Assembly (NCBI GenBank): GCA_914767715.1
Contig: OU612074.1
Coordinates: forward strand, 23,174,062 to 23,238,061
Reading direction: 5' to 3'
Origin: Membranipora membranacea
Lineage: Eukaryota; Bryozoa; Gymnolaemata; Cheilostomatida; Membraniporidae
Length of the DNA stretch: 64,000 bases
Positions 12,270 to 24,735 of the stretch are shown in pieces; the first letter of the stretch is position 1; every line of letters begins with the position of its first letter. Made by a program: the position numbers and the translations under genes. Under the pieces are notes generated by a model. The model had not been told where the DNA came from, did not search any database, and saw only the letters and a program-made list of their open reading frames with translations.

Positions 12270-15200
12270 ATGGATGGCTCACTGAGTTCATCCACTGCAA
12301 AGTAAGTAAACCATTACCAGAGAAAATTAAATTGAATTAATTGTTATTAATATTCAAATACTCCTCACACAATCCGTCTGGCAACAGTTGAGAATCAAAT
12401 TGAAATTTTAGATAATGTCCCGGAATGAATTTCTTGCTCTCACATTATGCAATCAATGTTACTCAGATAACGTATTTTGATTATGATTCCTATATTTTGT
12501 GGTGAAGGTGAGGTGGGAAAACAGATTCTAATTAGGACCTTTGTGATTATTCAATATTAGATCAAGAAAATATCATTTCATGGTATTGTCCGGTCAAACC
12601 TTCGCCAACAAACTTTGAGGCGGAATAATCAATCTGACCAAGGGAAGTTATGGATAATCTGAAATTGAAACTATCCAGTTTTCTGAAATAAACTTTCATA
12701 TCATATTGAAGCGATTCAGCTTTCTCCGATCAGATATCGGATTGTAGGGGAGAATATTAAATCATACTGTCTTCTCCAGGCCATAGTCAATCATACCAAC
12801 ATTAGTGTTTGCAGTCTGCCCCCTATATTCAATACCCTTACAGTCACCCTGTCCAATCCCTCATGGTTGGACACCCGCTCACAAAACAAAGTATTTGCAT
12901 CACTCCTAATGATGTCTGTAACTTCAATAAATCTAGGGTTATTAACCTTCCAGAAATGATGAGATCACTATTGTAATGAATCACCAATCATTTTACCATC
13001 TGGTCACAAGTTAATTGTGATAAATGACCAAACAGTTCACAATCTCAAAATTGAAGCTACAAAATAAGCAACCAAAATCATAGCACCACCGTCATGGGGC
13101 TTTGTGAGTTGGATGCTTCCCCAAGTAACCATAGCTGGCCTACATCACCAATCACTGATCTGTTAGGGGTAGTTAGTGTCACCTATAAGCATATCATTGT
13201 TCAATCGCCGACTTAGCTTACGGTTTTTTGTACTTATTAATATTAAAGGTTAGATATCGATTATGGAGAGATGAAAGGGAAGATATTTACTAAGTACTTC
13301 ATCGCTGCTTTGGCAGCAGCCATCATTTTACTGGCCAATTGCAATACCAAAATGCGGTGCAATATAAATTAATGATAAGCAGAAGAGATATAAACTTCAC
13401 TCGATGGTATTTTCTGTTCCTGGAATATTTGAATCACCACCATGTATTAATGTCAAAGATAGCTGTTTTCTTGAGAACTGGTAATTCCGAACAATGGATC
13501 GTTGGTAGAGAATCCAAGAGTATAACAAATTTTATTTCACTCCAAGGCAAAACAAAGGCTTTAATTAGAAAATAGTTATTTTTTAATTCATTTCATTCAT
13601 TTGGCAAAGATTGGGATAAGTGGAACAAGACTTTCATCCTTATATCCTTATTATATATAATTTTTTTTTGCAGCAAATTCTGTGTCATAAACTGCATTTT
13701 GTTTTTTTATTACTGGTGTGCTCTGGGAAGTAATGAGGAAATGATTAAAATAATGGAGGAAGGACTGCAAAGCAGTTAAATCAAAGAATAATCTGTGTTG
13801 TGCATTGCGGTTCTTGTAAAGAAGCTATCTGGTTAAGTTTAACATTTGGCTCATACTCTGTAGTGAAGGATTATGATGAGGTCATTACATTACATATATT
13901 TATTCAATTTATTCATAGTTGAGGTCAGTTCAAACAATCTCATCATAGGTTTTAAAACATTACCTAGCAACTTACCAATGTAAAAGAAGTCCTGACTTCC
14001 AAGTAATCTCAGGCAGCTGCAGAGGTAGTTCTCAGATTCAGAGCAATCAATCAAAGGACTGGTAGTTTTAGAATTCCCATAAGCCAATAGACAGTGGTCA
14101 CATGTCTTCCTTGTGGCCAACAGCATGGTAAACTATGTAGGAGGTGTCATAGCTTTGTAAAAGGCTAGACAACCCTAAAATTTGGAGATGCGATGGGATA
14201 CTTGATAATTTGTTTTGGAATGATTTCAGTCTAAAAAATAACTTTAGAAAAGTTTGATTTTTGTTTCAATATTGTTATATTATATGATGCAGATGGTGGT
14301 AATGACAGAAGAAGTTCGCCAAGCCTTCGATGGAGTTCTAACTCAAACAGAATGGATGGACCCCACGACAAAAAAACTAGCAAAAGAAAAGGTGAAGTGT
14401 TTTGCCAAATCTCATATACTCTAAAAAGTCCAAATGAAAGCCATCAAACGTCCAATTTTGGAGATTTATTTTAGATTTTATACCCTTAAAGTGTGTTTCT
14501 GTTAATGCCATCAGCATACGATCCGAAAGGTTGTGGTTGAACACTCATAGTGCATGTCTCCATGACTGTTGATCAATTGGTCCTGGCTGGGTTCCGAACC
14601 TGTCAACACCATAAGTTTTGATCACAACTTTATCTCCAAATTTGACAATCAATTTCTGCAAATTATTTGCCAATCAGGTGACAATGCTGAGATTGCAGCC
14701 TCATATTACTAGTTTTGACAACCTATACAGAATTTAAAAAGCACACATTTGCCAGCAGTAATTTGAGTCACATCAATTTTTCTCAAGTCATACCGCTATA
14801 TTGAAGTTGTGAATTACTGTTTTAGATATATTGTCGTGCTGACAGGCTGTCCTCACTGAAACGGCAGGTAGCAGCAGGTAACCATTCTCCTGGTAAATGC
14901 AGGTACGTTTATCAGATCTGATATCCTCAAAAAAAGATCATAGGTGGTTAGAGCACCTGCCCTTTAATGCGCAAGCGTTGGAGGAATACAGCTGCAGTCT
15001 CATTGGCTCAATTGACGCCCCAGGTGTGCTCCCCCTGCCTGAAAACTGAAAGCAACTTGGGGCCGTTTATGGCGGCGGCGCCCTTAAAGCACCTTCATTA
15101 CCATTCTTCGGACAGAGACAGACTTGAGATTTTAACCCACATATTACCCATGTACATAGAAAACTATAGCTACAACCGGAGTTGACCATGCAAAACTTTT

Positions 15201-15382
15201 GGATTAAATTGTAACTTTCCCTTTCCGGAACAAAATACAGATTTACGATGGTAACCATGTTGTAACCCTCTTTCATTTACAGAGTGATTGGACCAGTGTC
15301 AAATTATGATGAGTTTTCTAAGGTGTTTGGGTGTCCTGTTGGCTCTGTAATGAATCCAGTAGACAAATGTAGGGTCTGGTAA
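12270..15382 (+). pseudogene. C': gene C copy with two large internal deletions
   Basis: Retained pieces match gene C exons 1, 2 (5' half), 11, 18 and 19: 12270-12301 (ATG, 32 nt), 13249 to about 13325, 14293-14391, 14826-14902 and 15283-15382 (TAA). At about 13322-13327 the transmembrane exon runs straight into sequence matching intron 10 of gene C (near 48997), so the rest of exon 2 through exon 10 is gone. At about 14556-14562, intron-11 sequence (near 49548) jumps to intron-17 sequence (near 52690), removing exons 12-17, including both zinc-binding exons. In exon 18 a Trp codon has become TGC. Exons 11, 18 and 19 are otherwise open. No M13 domain can be made. Reading on from exon 2 gives a 51-residue membrane peptide ending at 13370-13372. 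It occupies the same place after gene A that C occupies after B. Confidence 0.88.
14940..15100 (+). mobile_element. SINE fragment between exons 18 and 19 of C'
   Basis: GGTGGTTAGAGCACCTGCCC and CCAGGTGTGCTCCCCCTGCC match the head and body of the SINE family at position 4. A shorter version is at 53070-53172 in gene C. Confidence 0.6.
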
Positions 15383-15799
15383 GACTCAATACAGTGAAAA
15401 CTGCAACAAAGAAAAACATTGATGTTGTATCCTGTATACGATCTTTGATCACAAGACACCAATATCCCCATATACAATGCTCCAATTAACAAACACACCC
15501 AATTGAGTTAAAAGTACGCTTTCCAATAACTATACTCTGTCTTTGTCATATCAAATACAATAGCATTATATCAATATGAGGAAAGTGTTAACTGATAGTT
15601 AATATATTCTGCATAACATAATTTTTTTCAATTAACATTTTAATTTTATTAAATTTAAATAAGCAATACATCATTTCTTTTAAATCAATGTATTTATTCT
15701 TCAAAGTTTGTAAATATCAAGACTACAAGCAAGAACAAGAAAGCAAGGAACTGAACTGGGCCCCATCCATTGGCTAATTTATGTGTTAAATCTGTTGAT

Positions 15800-16610
15800 T
15801 ATGATACAAAATGTATCAAATATGATGATGAATGATGATACAACCTTTTATAAGCCTATCGTTGATCCATCCACTGAGAACATATCTGATGCAATACTGT
15901 TAGCAAACACCTAGTCTGAGCAAAAGAATATGATTTCGAATTCCAGGAAAACTGTGATACTGAATGTGGCTTACAAAGAAACCTGCTATGCACCTTGGAA
16001 TAACCTATGGAAATGATAATCTCTTTATCTCTCCCTCTGAGCATACCAAGTTTGTAGGCATATTCATAGACATCACACTAACTTTCAACAATGATATTGA
16101 CTATATTATATCTAAATGCTTTCAACGATTATACATGATGAGACTGCTGAAACGCATGGGCATAATCTACTATCAGACACCGATAAAGCACGACTAGAGA
16201 GGACCAAGCACTCTGCTATTCGGATTGTGCTGCCATTCTCTGACAACTATGAGCAGAGGCTGGACCATCTAGCACTGCCACCCATCACGACATTCCTGCA
16301 CACCACTTGCAGTGAACATTTCACTAAAATAGCTGACAACGATAATCACCCCTTGAACTCTTGTATTAAAATAAATACAAACAGAACATCTGCTCGTAGA
16401 GCGAAGATAGAAAAATATAGGCCATCCAAGTGTAAAACAACCAAAAGACAAAATACCTCTTTTGGAATTTATATGCGATTTTTTAACTAATGCAGCTCAG
16501 ACCCCTTTTGTTTTTATTTTTCCACATATATGCCGTATATTCGATGCTATCATCCTATCACAGGATGGATATTAGGATTTAGGCAATAAACAAACTTCAA
16601 ACTTCAAAGA
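15800..16610 (+). mobile_element. CR1/L2-like non-LTR retrotransposon 3' end, downstream of C'
   Basis: Fragments of the reverse-transcriptase C-terminal region: LGITYGND, FVGIFIDITLTFNNDIDYII, LSDTDKARLERTKHSAIRIV and a final FGIYMRFFN before TAA. The 3' end carries CAAACTTCAAACTTCAAAG, a short tail repeat like those of CR1/L2 elements. Split across frames by indels. It lies 0.4 kb after the C' stop codon and matches 53830-54660. Confidence 0.72.
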
Positions 16611-17584
16611 CTGTTCTCCAGGTATTCCCCAGAGCATAATTTTGTAGAACAAATCAAAACCGTATGCAGCTGTATTTTTCCTGCCACGACAAACAAAACT
16701 AAACTTAATCATTCCATAAGTCACACTCCCGGACTCTTTGTGTTGTAAAGATCATTTAAGATATCAGTCGGTCGACTTAAAAAGATCCAAGAATTTTACT
16801 GTCATATTGAAAACTAAGTAGTATATAAATGTAGTTTGGAAACATAGTCTATACAAAAGCTGCCAACAAAAGAAGTTTCCATTTGATGTATCACCAACAG
16901 TCCTATTGCAAGCCTATTATGAAAATCTGTCTAAATCCCAAGGGGGGGGGGCTGACCATATTTTATAATAAAAATAATAAGGTAAAAGAAGTTAACAGGT
17001 AAAACAAAGGTTAACATTCGGGACACATTTCATCGATCTTGACAGTGATGTCACTTAAGTCTAGACAGCAGGCTGTATTGAGTTTTTCAAGTAAAAATAT
17101 TCAGACTTGGTTATTTCATGACTCCTTCCATTGCAAACAAATTCTGATTCCCAGTTAATTTCTTGTTAAAATATAGGGCAGAATGGGCAGAGTGTTAACA
17201 ATTAAAAGTGTTTCATGGTTGATATTTATTGCTTGAATTTTATGCTCTGATAAGTAAATGATCAGGGGAGGTAACTTTAACAAATTTGGCCAAATATTCG
17301 ACACATTATTGATTCAAACGATTTACAAAAAACAACATCAGATCAACCAGGAAATTGGTGACATATATATGAACTATTGAAACAATTTATCAAGCCTCAA
17401 AGACCGATATTTTGATCAAATATGCCTGCGCTTTGTATAGAAACTTGCTGTTTTCACAGCTTAGCGGTTTGAGACATACTTTGATGAGACCAAACGTAAT
17501 AAAAGAGTAGTATAAATGTGAGTCTCAAAGCTGCAGTTAAAATAGATGCTCCTTAGTCCAGGCTAGTGCCTTCTGTACACTTAT

Positions 17585-17800
17585 ATCTTGGGATTCAGGA
17601 GTGGTCCAATGGATCAGAGTCTAGGCTAATGATCTTTGAGGTTAAGGCAGTCATTTCTGATTCTGTACAGCAAGACCCTTCATCCTAACCAGGTCTTTTG
17701 AAAGCGGACCAGACCTACCAGAGGTTCATTGTGTGGTTGCACACTCCACACACAGTAAAAAGACTCCTCTCTGCCTATTTGACATAAATATTGTGATAAC
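17585..17800 (+). repeat. Dispersed repeat, possibly SINE-derived
   Basis: The segment with CCAGAGGTTCATTGTGTGG and CACTCCACACAC recurs at 55625-55830 (paralogous) and, in part, at about 50560-50665 in gene C intron 13. The last is a separate insertion, so this is a dispersed family. Confidence 0.45.
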
Positions 17801-17832
17801 CAATCGATTTTAAGATTTTGTGTTTCAGTTGT

Positions 17833-19528
17833 GCAAAGGAGCTTTTGATGTTATACTATATCATTCTCAGCCATCTCAGTTATATGATGTACAGGAAGCA
17901 ATTTTGGCATTTTTCTCTCTCACGCTCAGATGGTTGTTCCCTAGTAGGTGTTGGAACTAGTACAGATAGTATGAAAATGTTAGACTAAGACTAGTGGCAA
18001 CACCGTTTAAAGTAATAAACCTTTCAATCTAATGGAGAGAGTTGAGTTTGATAGACATAATAAAGGCTTCCCAGATACACAACAATTATATTGGTTGTAT
18101 TTATGCTCTTTAAACCAGGCCTGCATGTCATTCACTATTGTTCCATGCCTCGAATGAGTGGTCCAATTTTGATTTTGAAAATGAAAAACATCTGCCACGG
18201 CCGGGACTCGAACCTGGATCGCCCGCGTCAATTGCCCTTAAAGGCATTGTGTGCAAGCCGCCACGTCGCCTATTTGGAATAATTGTTTGATTCATCAAGC
18301 TATTTGTATTCGCGTCAAAAAATGTCATTCGGCAGAAGCAGAAGTCAGTTAATGCCCCTTGATATCTCATCTCTCATGTGTACACTGCAAGCTTTATCGT
18401 GTCAATAACCGGTTATATATTTTAAATGAGGTACTTCCTATGGGTCAAATCCTCTTCAATTTATTCTTACCGATTTACTAGGGAATTTTTCATTTCCAAA
18501 AAATGACTTCATCAGGGCAGGAGTACCAAAGGTTGAAATTTGTTTGTTTGTTTTCAGTCCCATCCAGTGGACAAGACAAATATAAAGCATCACATTTCAG
18601 TATTTGGTATCTGTCATGTAAGAGGAAATACTCAGCAGAAGTCTGAATTCCCCTTGGAAAAATCCCAATCGGGAGGGGCGGGAGTGTGAGCTGATATTTA
18701 GACTGAGTCCCCAGTACTTTCAACTTTTCCTGTTCAGTCCTATTATGTCATATTATCCTTGTAATTGAGCACAGGCCTCCCACTTGTTACCTGATAGTTA
18801 TCTTCAATATTTTATGAATTACTTAGGCCTACTTGGCAATGCTCCCAAATGATAACGTTTAATTTTATTTATTAATTTGATTTGGCGGCTTAAAGTCTAT
18901 GGGAATTGGGGCCTGACAGTTTTTTTGGGGAAACTGGTAATGTTTTATATGGGGACCTCACATTCTTTGTACTGTTTCCTGCTGTGTGGCAAGCCTGCAA
19001 TTCAGGATGAGCCGGAGCAACATACATGGATTGACCAGGAAAAGTTAAAGGTCTTTTTCTCAATCCCCTTTTTGGGAATGTTTCATTTGGGGAATTCATC
19101 CTTTTGTAAACTTTTCCCTGCGGTGTTAAGTCCTTGAAGTGTGATGCAGTCCCGGCCGTGGAAGATGTTTTTCATATTCAAAATCAAAATTGGACCACTC
19201 ATTCGAGGCATGGAACCATGGTGAATAACATGCAGGCCTGGTTTAAAGAGCAAAAATACAACCAATATAATTGTTGTGTATCTGAGAAGCCTGTATCATG
19301 TCTATCGAACTCAACTCTCTCCATTAGATTGAAAGGTTTATTACCTTAAACAGTGTTGCCACTAGTCTTAGTCTAACATTTTAATACGATATGTACTAGT
19401 GCCAACACCTACTAGGGAACAACCATCCAAGAGTGAGAGAGAAAAATGCCAAAATTGCTTCCTGTACACCATATAACTGAGATGGCTGAAAATGATATAG
19501 TATAACATCAAGAGCTCCTTTGTAGACA
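17833..19528. repeat. Inverted repeat pair (arms 17833-18215 and 19139-19528)
   Basis: GGAGCTTTTGATGTTATACT in the left arm matches the complement of the 19490-19520 stretch. GAATGAGTGGTCCAATTTTG (about 18153-18172) matches CAAAATTGGACCACTCATTC (about 19185-19204). The arms are about 385 bp with a spacer of about 920 bp. The left arm begins exactly where similarity between the two duplicated units ends. Confidence 0.75.
18180..18275 (-). mobile_element. tRNA-like SINE head, reverse
   Basis: Reversed, it reads GGCGACGTGGCGGCTTG ... GGTTCGAGTCCCGGCCGTGG, with a good B box. It abuts the left arm of the inverted repeat at 17833. It lacks proper tRNA stems, so it is not a tRNA gene. Confidence 0.5.
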
Positions 19529-20208
19529 GGTAATGAATTAATACCAGGCTTACAATAGTTGATTTACCTTTGCCTCCCTCAGCCCACATACCATAACTTA
19601 ACTATACAATAACTATACAATAGCGATAATGAATGTAATTATATAGCAGGCAGGGTTAATTACGCAATGATGGTTGCTGGTTGGGTAATGATATATGGAT
19701 CAGTTTCGAACAATTCTAGAATTGTACAGAATTGTCCAACAATTCTTGGGTATGAAACGCAGTGCAGAAGGATGCCAGCTATTAAAACAATGTGCTGAAC
19801 ACCGATTCCCGCTCGCTGGTTTTTCATATCCATTGAATAGTCTACAACATAGAGAAAACATAAGCCTGGTAGATATCTTCAATATTGTATGAATCACTTA
19901 GGCCTACTTGGCAATATGTAATGATAACGCTTAACTTTGTTTATTAATTTGATTTGGCGGCTTAAAGTCTATGGGAATTGGGGCCTGACAGGTTTTTTGG
20001 GGAGACTTGTAATGTTTTATATTGGGAACTCACATTCTTTGTACTGTTTCCTGCTGTGTGGCAAGCCTGCAATTCAGGATGAGCCAGAGCAGCATACATG
20101 GATTGACCAGGAAAAGTTAAAGGTCTTTCTCTCAATCCCCTTGCTGGGAACGCTTCCCTGGTTTTTCATATCCATTGAATAGTCTACAACATAGAGAAAA
20201 CATAAGCC
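18798..20208 (+). repeat. Direct repeat pair (18798-19090 and 19869-20157) with a nested short repeat
   Basis: Both copies share CACTTAGGCCTACTTGGCAA-type starts, TTGATTTGGCGGCTTAAAGT, CTGTGTGGCAAGCCTGCAAT and ATGGATTGACCAGGAAAAGT. A short piece, TTTTTCATATCCATTGAATA, occurs at about 19819 and again at about 20161. The second copy overlaps the right arm of the inverted repeat region, so the order of insertions is layered. No coding content recognised. Confidence 0.7.
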
Positions 20209-21102
20209 GATGTAAAAATACTCTTTTTCTAATTGATGATATCTTTTTATCTTTTATTTACAAACAAGGTATTATCGTCACCCTTTTAAATTGAAATGAA
20301 GAATAGAGATGATACCAATTGAACAGCACATACCGATGTCACTATGACCATGTTGAAATGCAACATCGGTTACATTTAGATTTAAGTTGTATATCCCAAC
20401 CACACCCGCTTAAATTACCAGTACTAGCTAATCTAGCCAGGACATGGCCAGGTTTAAAAAAAAAACTTTCAACGTTAAATAAACTTCCTGTCTCACGTCA
20501 CAAGCACAACAAAACAAAATGACAATGGTATAGTATTATTATTATGGCAACTGACAAAGAGCGATCAGTATGAGGAAAAGTATATCATAAAATAATCAAT
20601 TAGCACAACAATTTTGATGTGAGGTTTGAATACGGCAGGATAATCTCTTTGATGCAGGTTGCTCTTTGGAACCGTTTGACTGGAGAAAGTGCATTGACCC
20701 CTTCCACCCTACAATAAATCACTTGTCTATCAACTTCCTAAATTAATCAAGAGATTATCAACAGGAGGATGCACTTATCCCTGAAGCGTCGGCAATTTTA
20801 TCAGACATAGTCCTGTCTGCTCAATGCCCGCCCCCTGCCTTCCCGGGCCTTACCCAATGGGATGTTAAATTATGATTGACTACACAAGCAGGGCCGGTGT
20901 ATTTTTGGCTTTGATTGATCCAGGTTGCCGAGAAGAATAAATGCGACGATTTAGCCGACCCAAGACCCTAATATTTTCAAAGTCCTTTTACTTTATGCTG
21001 TTGGAATTGATGGAAATTTAGCACAACATGCCGAAATAAAATCGAAATAAACAGTAAAACACTCAACCATTCAATAATCATTTAGCCGTGATTTTGGGAC
21101 TT

Positions 21103-21505
21103 AAGCTGCGTTTATATTAGGCCATTTTTTGGCCCAGTCTTGAGTCTGACCGACAAATTACTAAGACGGAGGCTGAGACTGTGTAGTGTGAATGACAAAA
21201 AATGGTTGACAGACCTTGTCTGACCGGCTTTTAAGACGGTGTCTGGCAATTCGCGCAGTGCTCGTTTTGCAGTCTCACGGCTGCCCGCCTTAACACAAAT
21301 TCCTAATTTAGAGATCACAATACTGCCATTTGTTCTATCACTCACATTTATTTTCTGTTTACATTACTCTGAGACTGACATTGGCTAAGCCGGTGCTATG
21401 TAAACACATGCCAGTCTCAGACTCTGGCTCAGACTTGGGGTTAAAGACTGCTCAGTCTTGAGTTGGTGGCCAGCTGACGGAGATGGCCTAATGTAAATGC
21501 AGCTT
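21103..21505. mobile_element. MITE-like element with about 23-bp terminal inverted repeats
   Basis: The left end AAGCTGCGTTTATATTAGG continues to CCAT; the right end ATGGCCTAATGTAAATGCAG plus CTT is its imperfect reverse complement. Internal sequence has further self-complementary CAGTCTGAG/CTCAGACT stretches. No clear target duplication was seen. The only frame inside (minus strand) is not recognisable as a transposase. Confidence 0.6.
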
Positions 21506-23754
21506 CACCGATATCAATTAAATCAAGTATCACAGAATCAGATATAAAAGAAAACACTATTTATTTGACACCCTAATAGATTTAAGAGATATGTCTCCCT
21601 CTCTTCATAGGGTAAAGAGTTTATTGACGTAATCAATATTGTGCAAACTCCATCAAACCATATCCTAGTTCCTGAACAATGGCAGTACCAACTTAAAATT
21701 ACGGAACACGCTGTCTAATAAAAGTCAAACAAAAATCCAACAAAATACAACTCCTAGCAATCAAAGCTCTGTTTCAACAATCTAGCACCTGTCACGCACC
21801 ACTTTATAGGTCTCAAAGGGAGATCTAACCACGACAAAAGAGATCTCTAGTAAGTTTAGTATTTTACAATAAAAATACTTTTCAGCTGCTAGCTAATTGT
21901 TATATTTCTCGAAGGGCTGGAATTTGAAGGAATGACACCTGCCAGTTAACACATCAATAAATTTGTAGAATAGAATTAGTTAGTTCCGTGTGTTGACACT
22001 CTCCAATACTCTATATTACAATCTAAAAATTATGACTAGAGGCTTTATCACATTGTTACGTAACCATTATAGAGAGAAAATTTGCTTAAATACAAAAAAA
22101 AAAATCTATCGGAAAACAATGGCGATTTATTTGTATTGATTTTAGGACTGTAAAATCAACAACGCACTGATCAGATGTACTTATTGGCAATCGATTATTT
22201 TTATTAAGACAATCCTTACTTTATACTGCAGGCGACAAATCAGAGTGTAAGCCCTTCTCATTCCTTCTCTGTGTGCACGGGACAGCGCGATGCTGCTTTC
22301 TAACAGCAGAAAAAGCAATACTGAACAATGTCAAGCAGCTTCCAAATTAACTATAGCATACAGACAATATTTAATTTAGAAATTGAAATGATAAATATCA
22401 GCAGATCAAAGGGGAATTTGAAGCGGAGAGTTTTCACAGACCTTTTTGTCTGCATCTTTCATCGACTCAACCAACCAATAGAATAAGTTGATCACTAATT
22501 GATTTGTCAACATCTAAATATCTTGTTTATGATTATAATGATGCTCATTAGTGCACAACACATTGAAGTGGATTGCTCCCTAAATGTGTTTACCTGGATG
22601 AAAATTTTGCAGTGGATTTGTTAACGAGGAAATGTCCTAGGAATTGTCTCCTCTCTCTTTGCATGTGGACATAACTCTTAGCTTTTCCATGTAGTTTTAA
22701 GTACACCTATCTCTTTTCACAGTAAGGCTAATATTGGTAATGGAAACAACAAAAAAAACTTTCTCATTTCTTATGGTAGACAAGGCGTCTCTAAAGTTTT
22801 TGTGAACTCTAAGTTTGAGACATGCACAGGTTCGAGACTTAGAGGAGTAAGTATTCGTTGGAGGAAAAGCCTTTATGCACCAGCTTGATAAACTGGAATT
22901 CAGTTCTACCTTCAATTCATTGCTAAAATCCTCATTATTTTATACAAGCTCCCACCTTAACTAGTTAAAAATTGGTGCTAGCTAATATTTAGTCAGCCTC
23001 AAATTAGCTTAACTAAACCCTATTTTCTATCACCTTACTGGGGACCACCACTGATTGATGTATTCCCCATCTTGTGTAGCACAAGCAAATGCAGTTTTCA
23101 CACAACCTGGTTGTCTGTTGCCTGTTGCCTGTTGCCTGTGAACTTGATTGAGTTTGTAGCATGTGGTCCACTTCAGCGCTCCTCCCAAGTCCTACTTTTT
23201 TGATCTGCTGGTCCATCTAAATGTGAGGCTGCTACAGACTGTAAATAATCTATTAACCAAAAGGCTGACAATCAACTGGTTTACAAAAACCCCTGTGTGT
23301 CAATGATGATCTCATCTCATCGGATCCTCAACGTGTTTGTCTGTATGTAATTATCAATATCTCTTGTTAAGGTCGATGCTCTGTGAGTGGACTGTTCTGA
23401 AATTACAGCTCATTAACAACAACAACAACAACAACAAACCGGCAATTACTCCTTACTTTAATTTGAACTCAGCAGAGAATATCCTCAATATGTGAAACAG
23501 GAGTATGCTCTCATGGATTGTCTTTAGCTGCACTGAGTTTGGTTAAATTTAATCCTTAATTTTCAAATTTTCATGTTTGTACTTTCGGTTAGATGAGACA
23601 AGAAACATCTAGCATCCATTCTTACCGCAGCAACGCCCTTAAGACAATTATATAGACAGGGATGGTCTATTTCATCAGATTTTTTTTTGTTTTCCTTGTC
23701 CTCCAGTAACCGTAGGGATTATAAAATGGATATCAAGCAGTAGACAAGGTATGG

Positions 23755-23878
23755 TGCGCTTACGTAAGGTACTACTAACGTATGGTACTTACGTATGGTA
23801 CTTACGTATGGTACTTACGTATGGTACTTACGTATGGTACTTAGATATGGTATGGTACTTACGGATGGTATGGTGTAT
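23755..23878 (+). repeat. 13-bp minisatellite
   Basis: Tandem units TATGGTACTTACG, about six in a row, with degenerate units on both sides. No gene nearby within 3 kb. Confidence 0.85.
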
Positions 23879-24524
23879 TTACTTTCTCAGATAACTAGAG
23901 TAAAGATACGTTCTGACTATAAATAACATCAGACTGCTAACGGGAGAAGATAAATGACACACACATCCATTTTCTCGCTAGTTTAGAGCCAATTTGGTTG
24001 CAGTTATTCTTTCCTAGTTTGTGTGCAGGATTAATAAAAGATTGCATACACAACTTGATGTGTTGCACCTGCGTCAACAATTCTGTTTTTGATTGTCACT
24101 TTCCTGTGTTAGCCAAGTGTCCTCATAAGGCAGAGTCATTCTTAAAAACGTCATGATAATTTCAAACTTAACAGGTACAAATTGGTATTTGAGTGTAAAA
24201 GTAATGAGCGCATTGGTTGAGGCTCTAAACTATACAATATCCTCGCAATATAATATGAAAATGAGTTATTACCGGCCTTTTGATTTATCCAGACCAGAAA
24301 AAAGGATGTGTATTTATCTTTATCTTACCTTTATCCGTTTCAGCTTACCCTTGCGTGGTAAACGCAGTTTGATGGAGAAGAAAATATATCGGAAAACCTA
24401 AAAAAATTGTGTGTGCAATGGATGAAAACTTTCAGAGCAATGTGGGTACATTTTACAGATGTCTCAATATTTTTATTATAAATTCTGTTGATTAAAAATC
24501 GGATGTCATATCACTCGCCCATCC

Positions 24525-24735
24525 CAAGGCATCGGCGGAGAAATATCAATGCCTTAATGGGGAAACCGCCAATTTGCTCTCGGTTTGCAGTTTCAGTTTC
24601 AGGCAGGTCCGAGCACTCTTTGGGGCCAACCAATCCCCAGTAGAAGATGGACTGCAGTGGGATTTGAACCAACAACTTTCAACGCTTGCGTGTTGAAGTC
24701 CGGCGCTCTAACCAACTGAGCCACCTCCTACTGTT
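24525..24735 (-). mobile_element. tRNA-derived SINE, reverse
   Basis: Read in reverse: TAGGAGGTGGCTCAGTTGG head, B box GGTTCAAATCC, then CTACTGGGGATTGGTTGGCC. Same family as positions 4 and 45850. Confidence 0.75.

Larger units (their letters stand above)
1..17830 (+). repeat. Left copy of a two-gene tandem duplication (A + C')
   Basis: Introns, spacer and exons here match about 30557-55866 in the same order and orientation, with indels. Anchors: SINE 1 = 30557, exon 357 = 30913, stop 9188 = 40753, exon 12270 = 43517, stop 15382 = 53455. Similarity ends near 17828/55866 after a shared AAGATTTTGTGTTTC. The left end lies outside the window. Confidence 0.9.

Noticed and set aside
18128-18370. 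Possible tRNA gene near 18.2 kb (and similar heads at 6.0, 10.0, 24.6, 30.6, 37.6, 45.9 kb)
   Set aside because: A/B-box-like sequences occur, but the cloverleaf stems do not pair and SINE bodies follow.
22697-23216. Minus-strand frames of 67-72 codons at 22.7-23.2 kb
   Set aside because: No motif, no splice pattern and low-complexity parts; chance frames.
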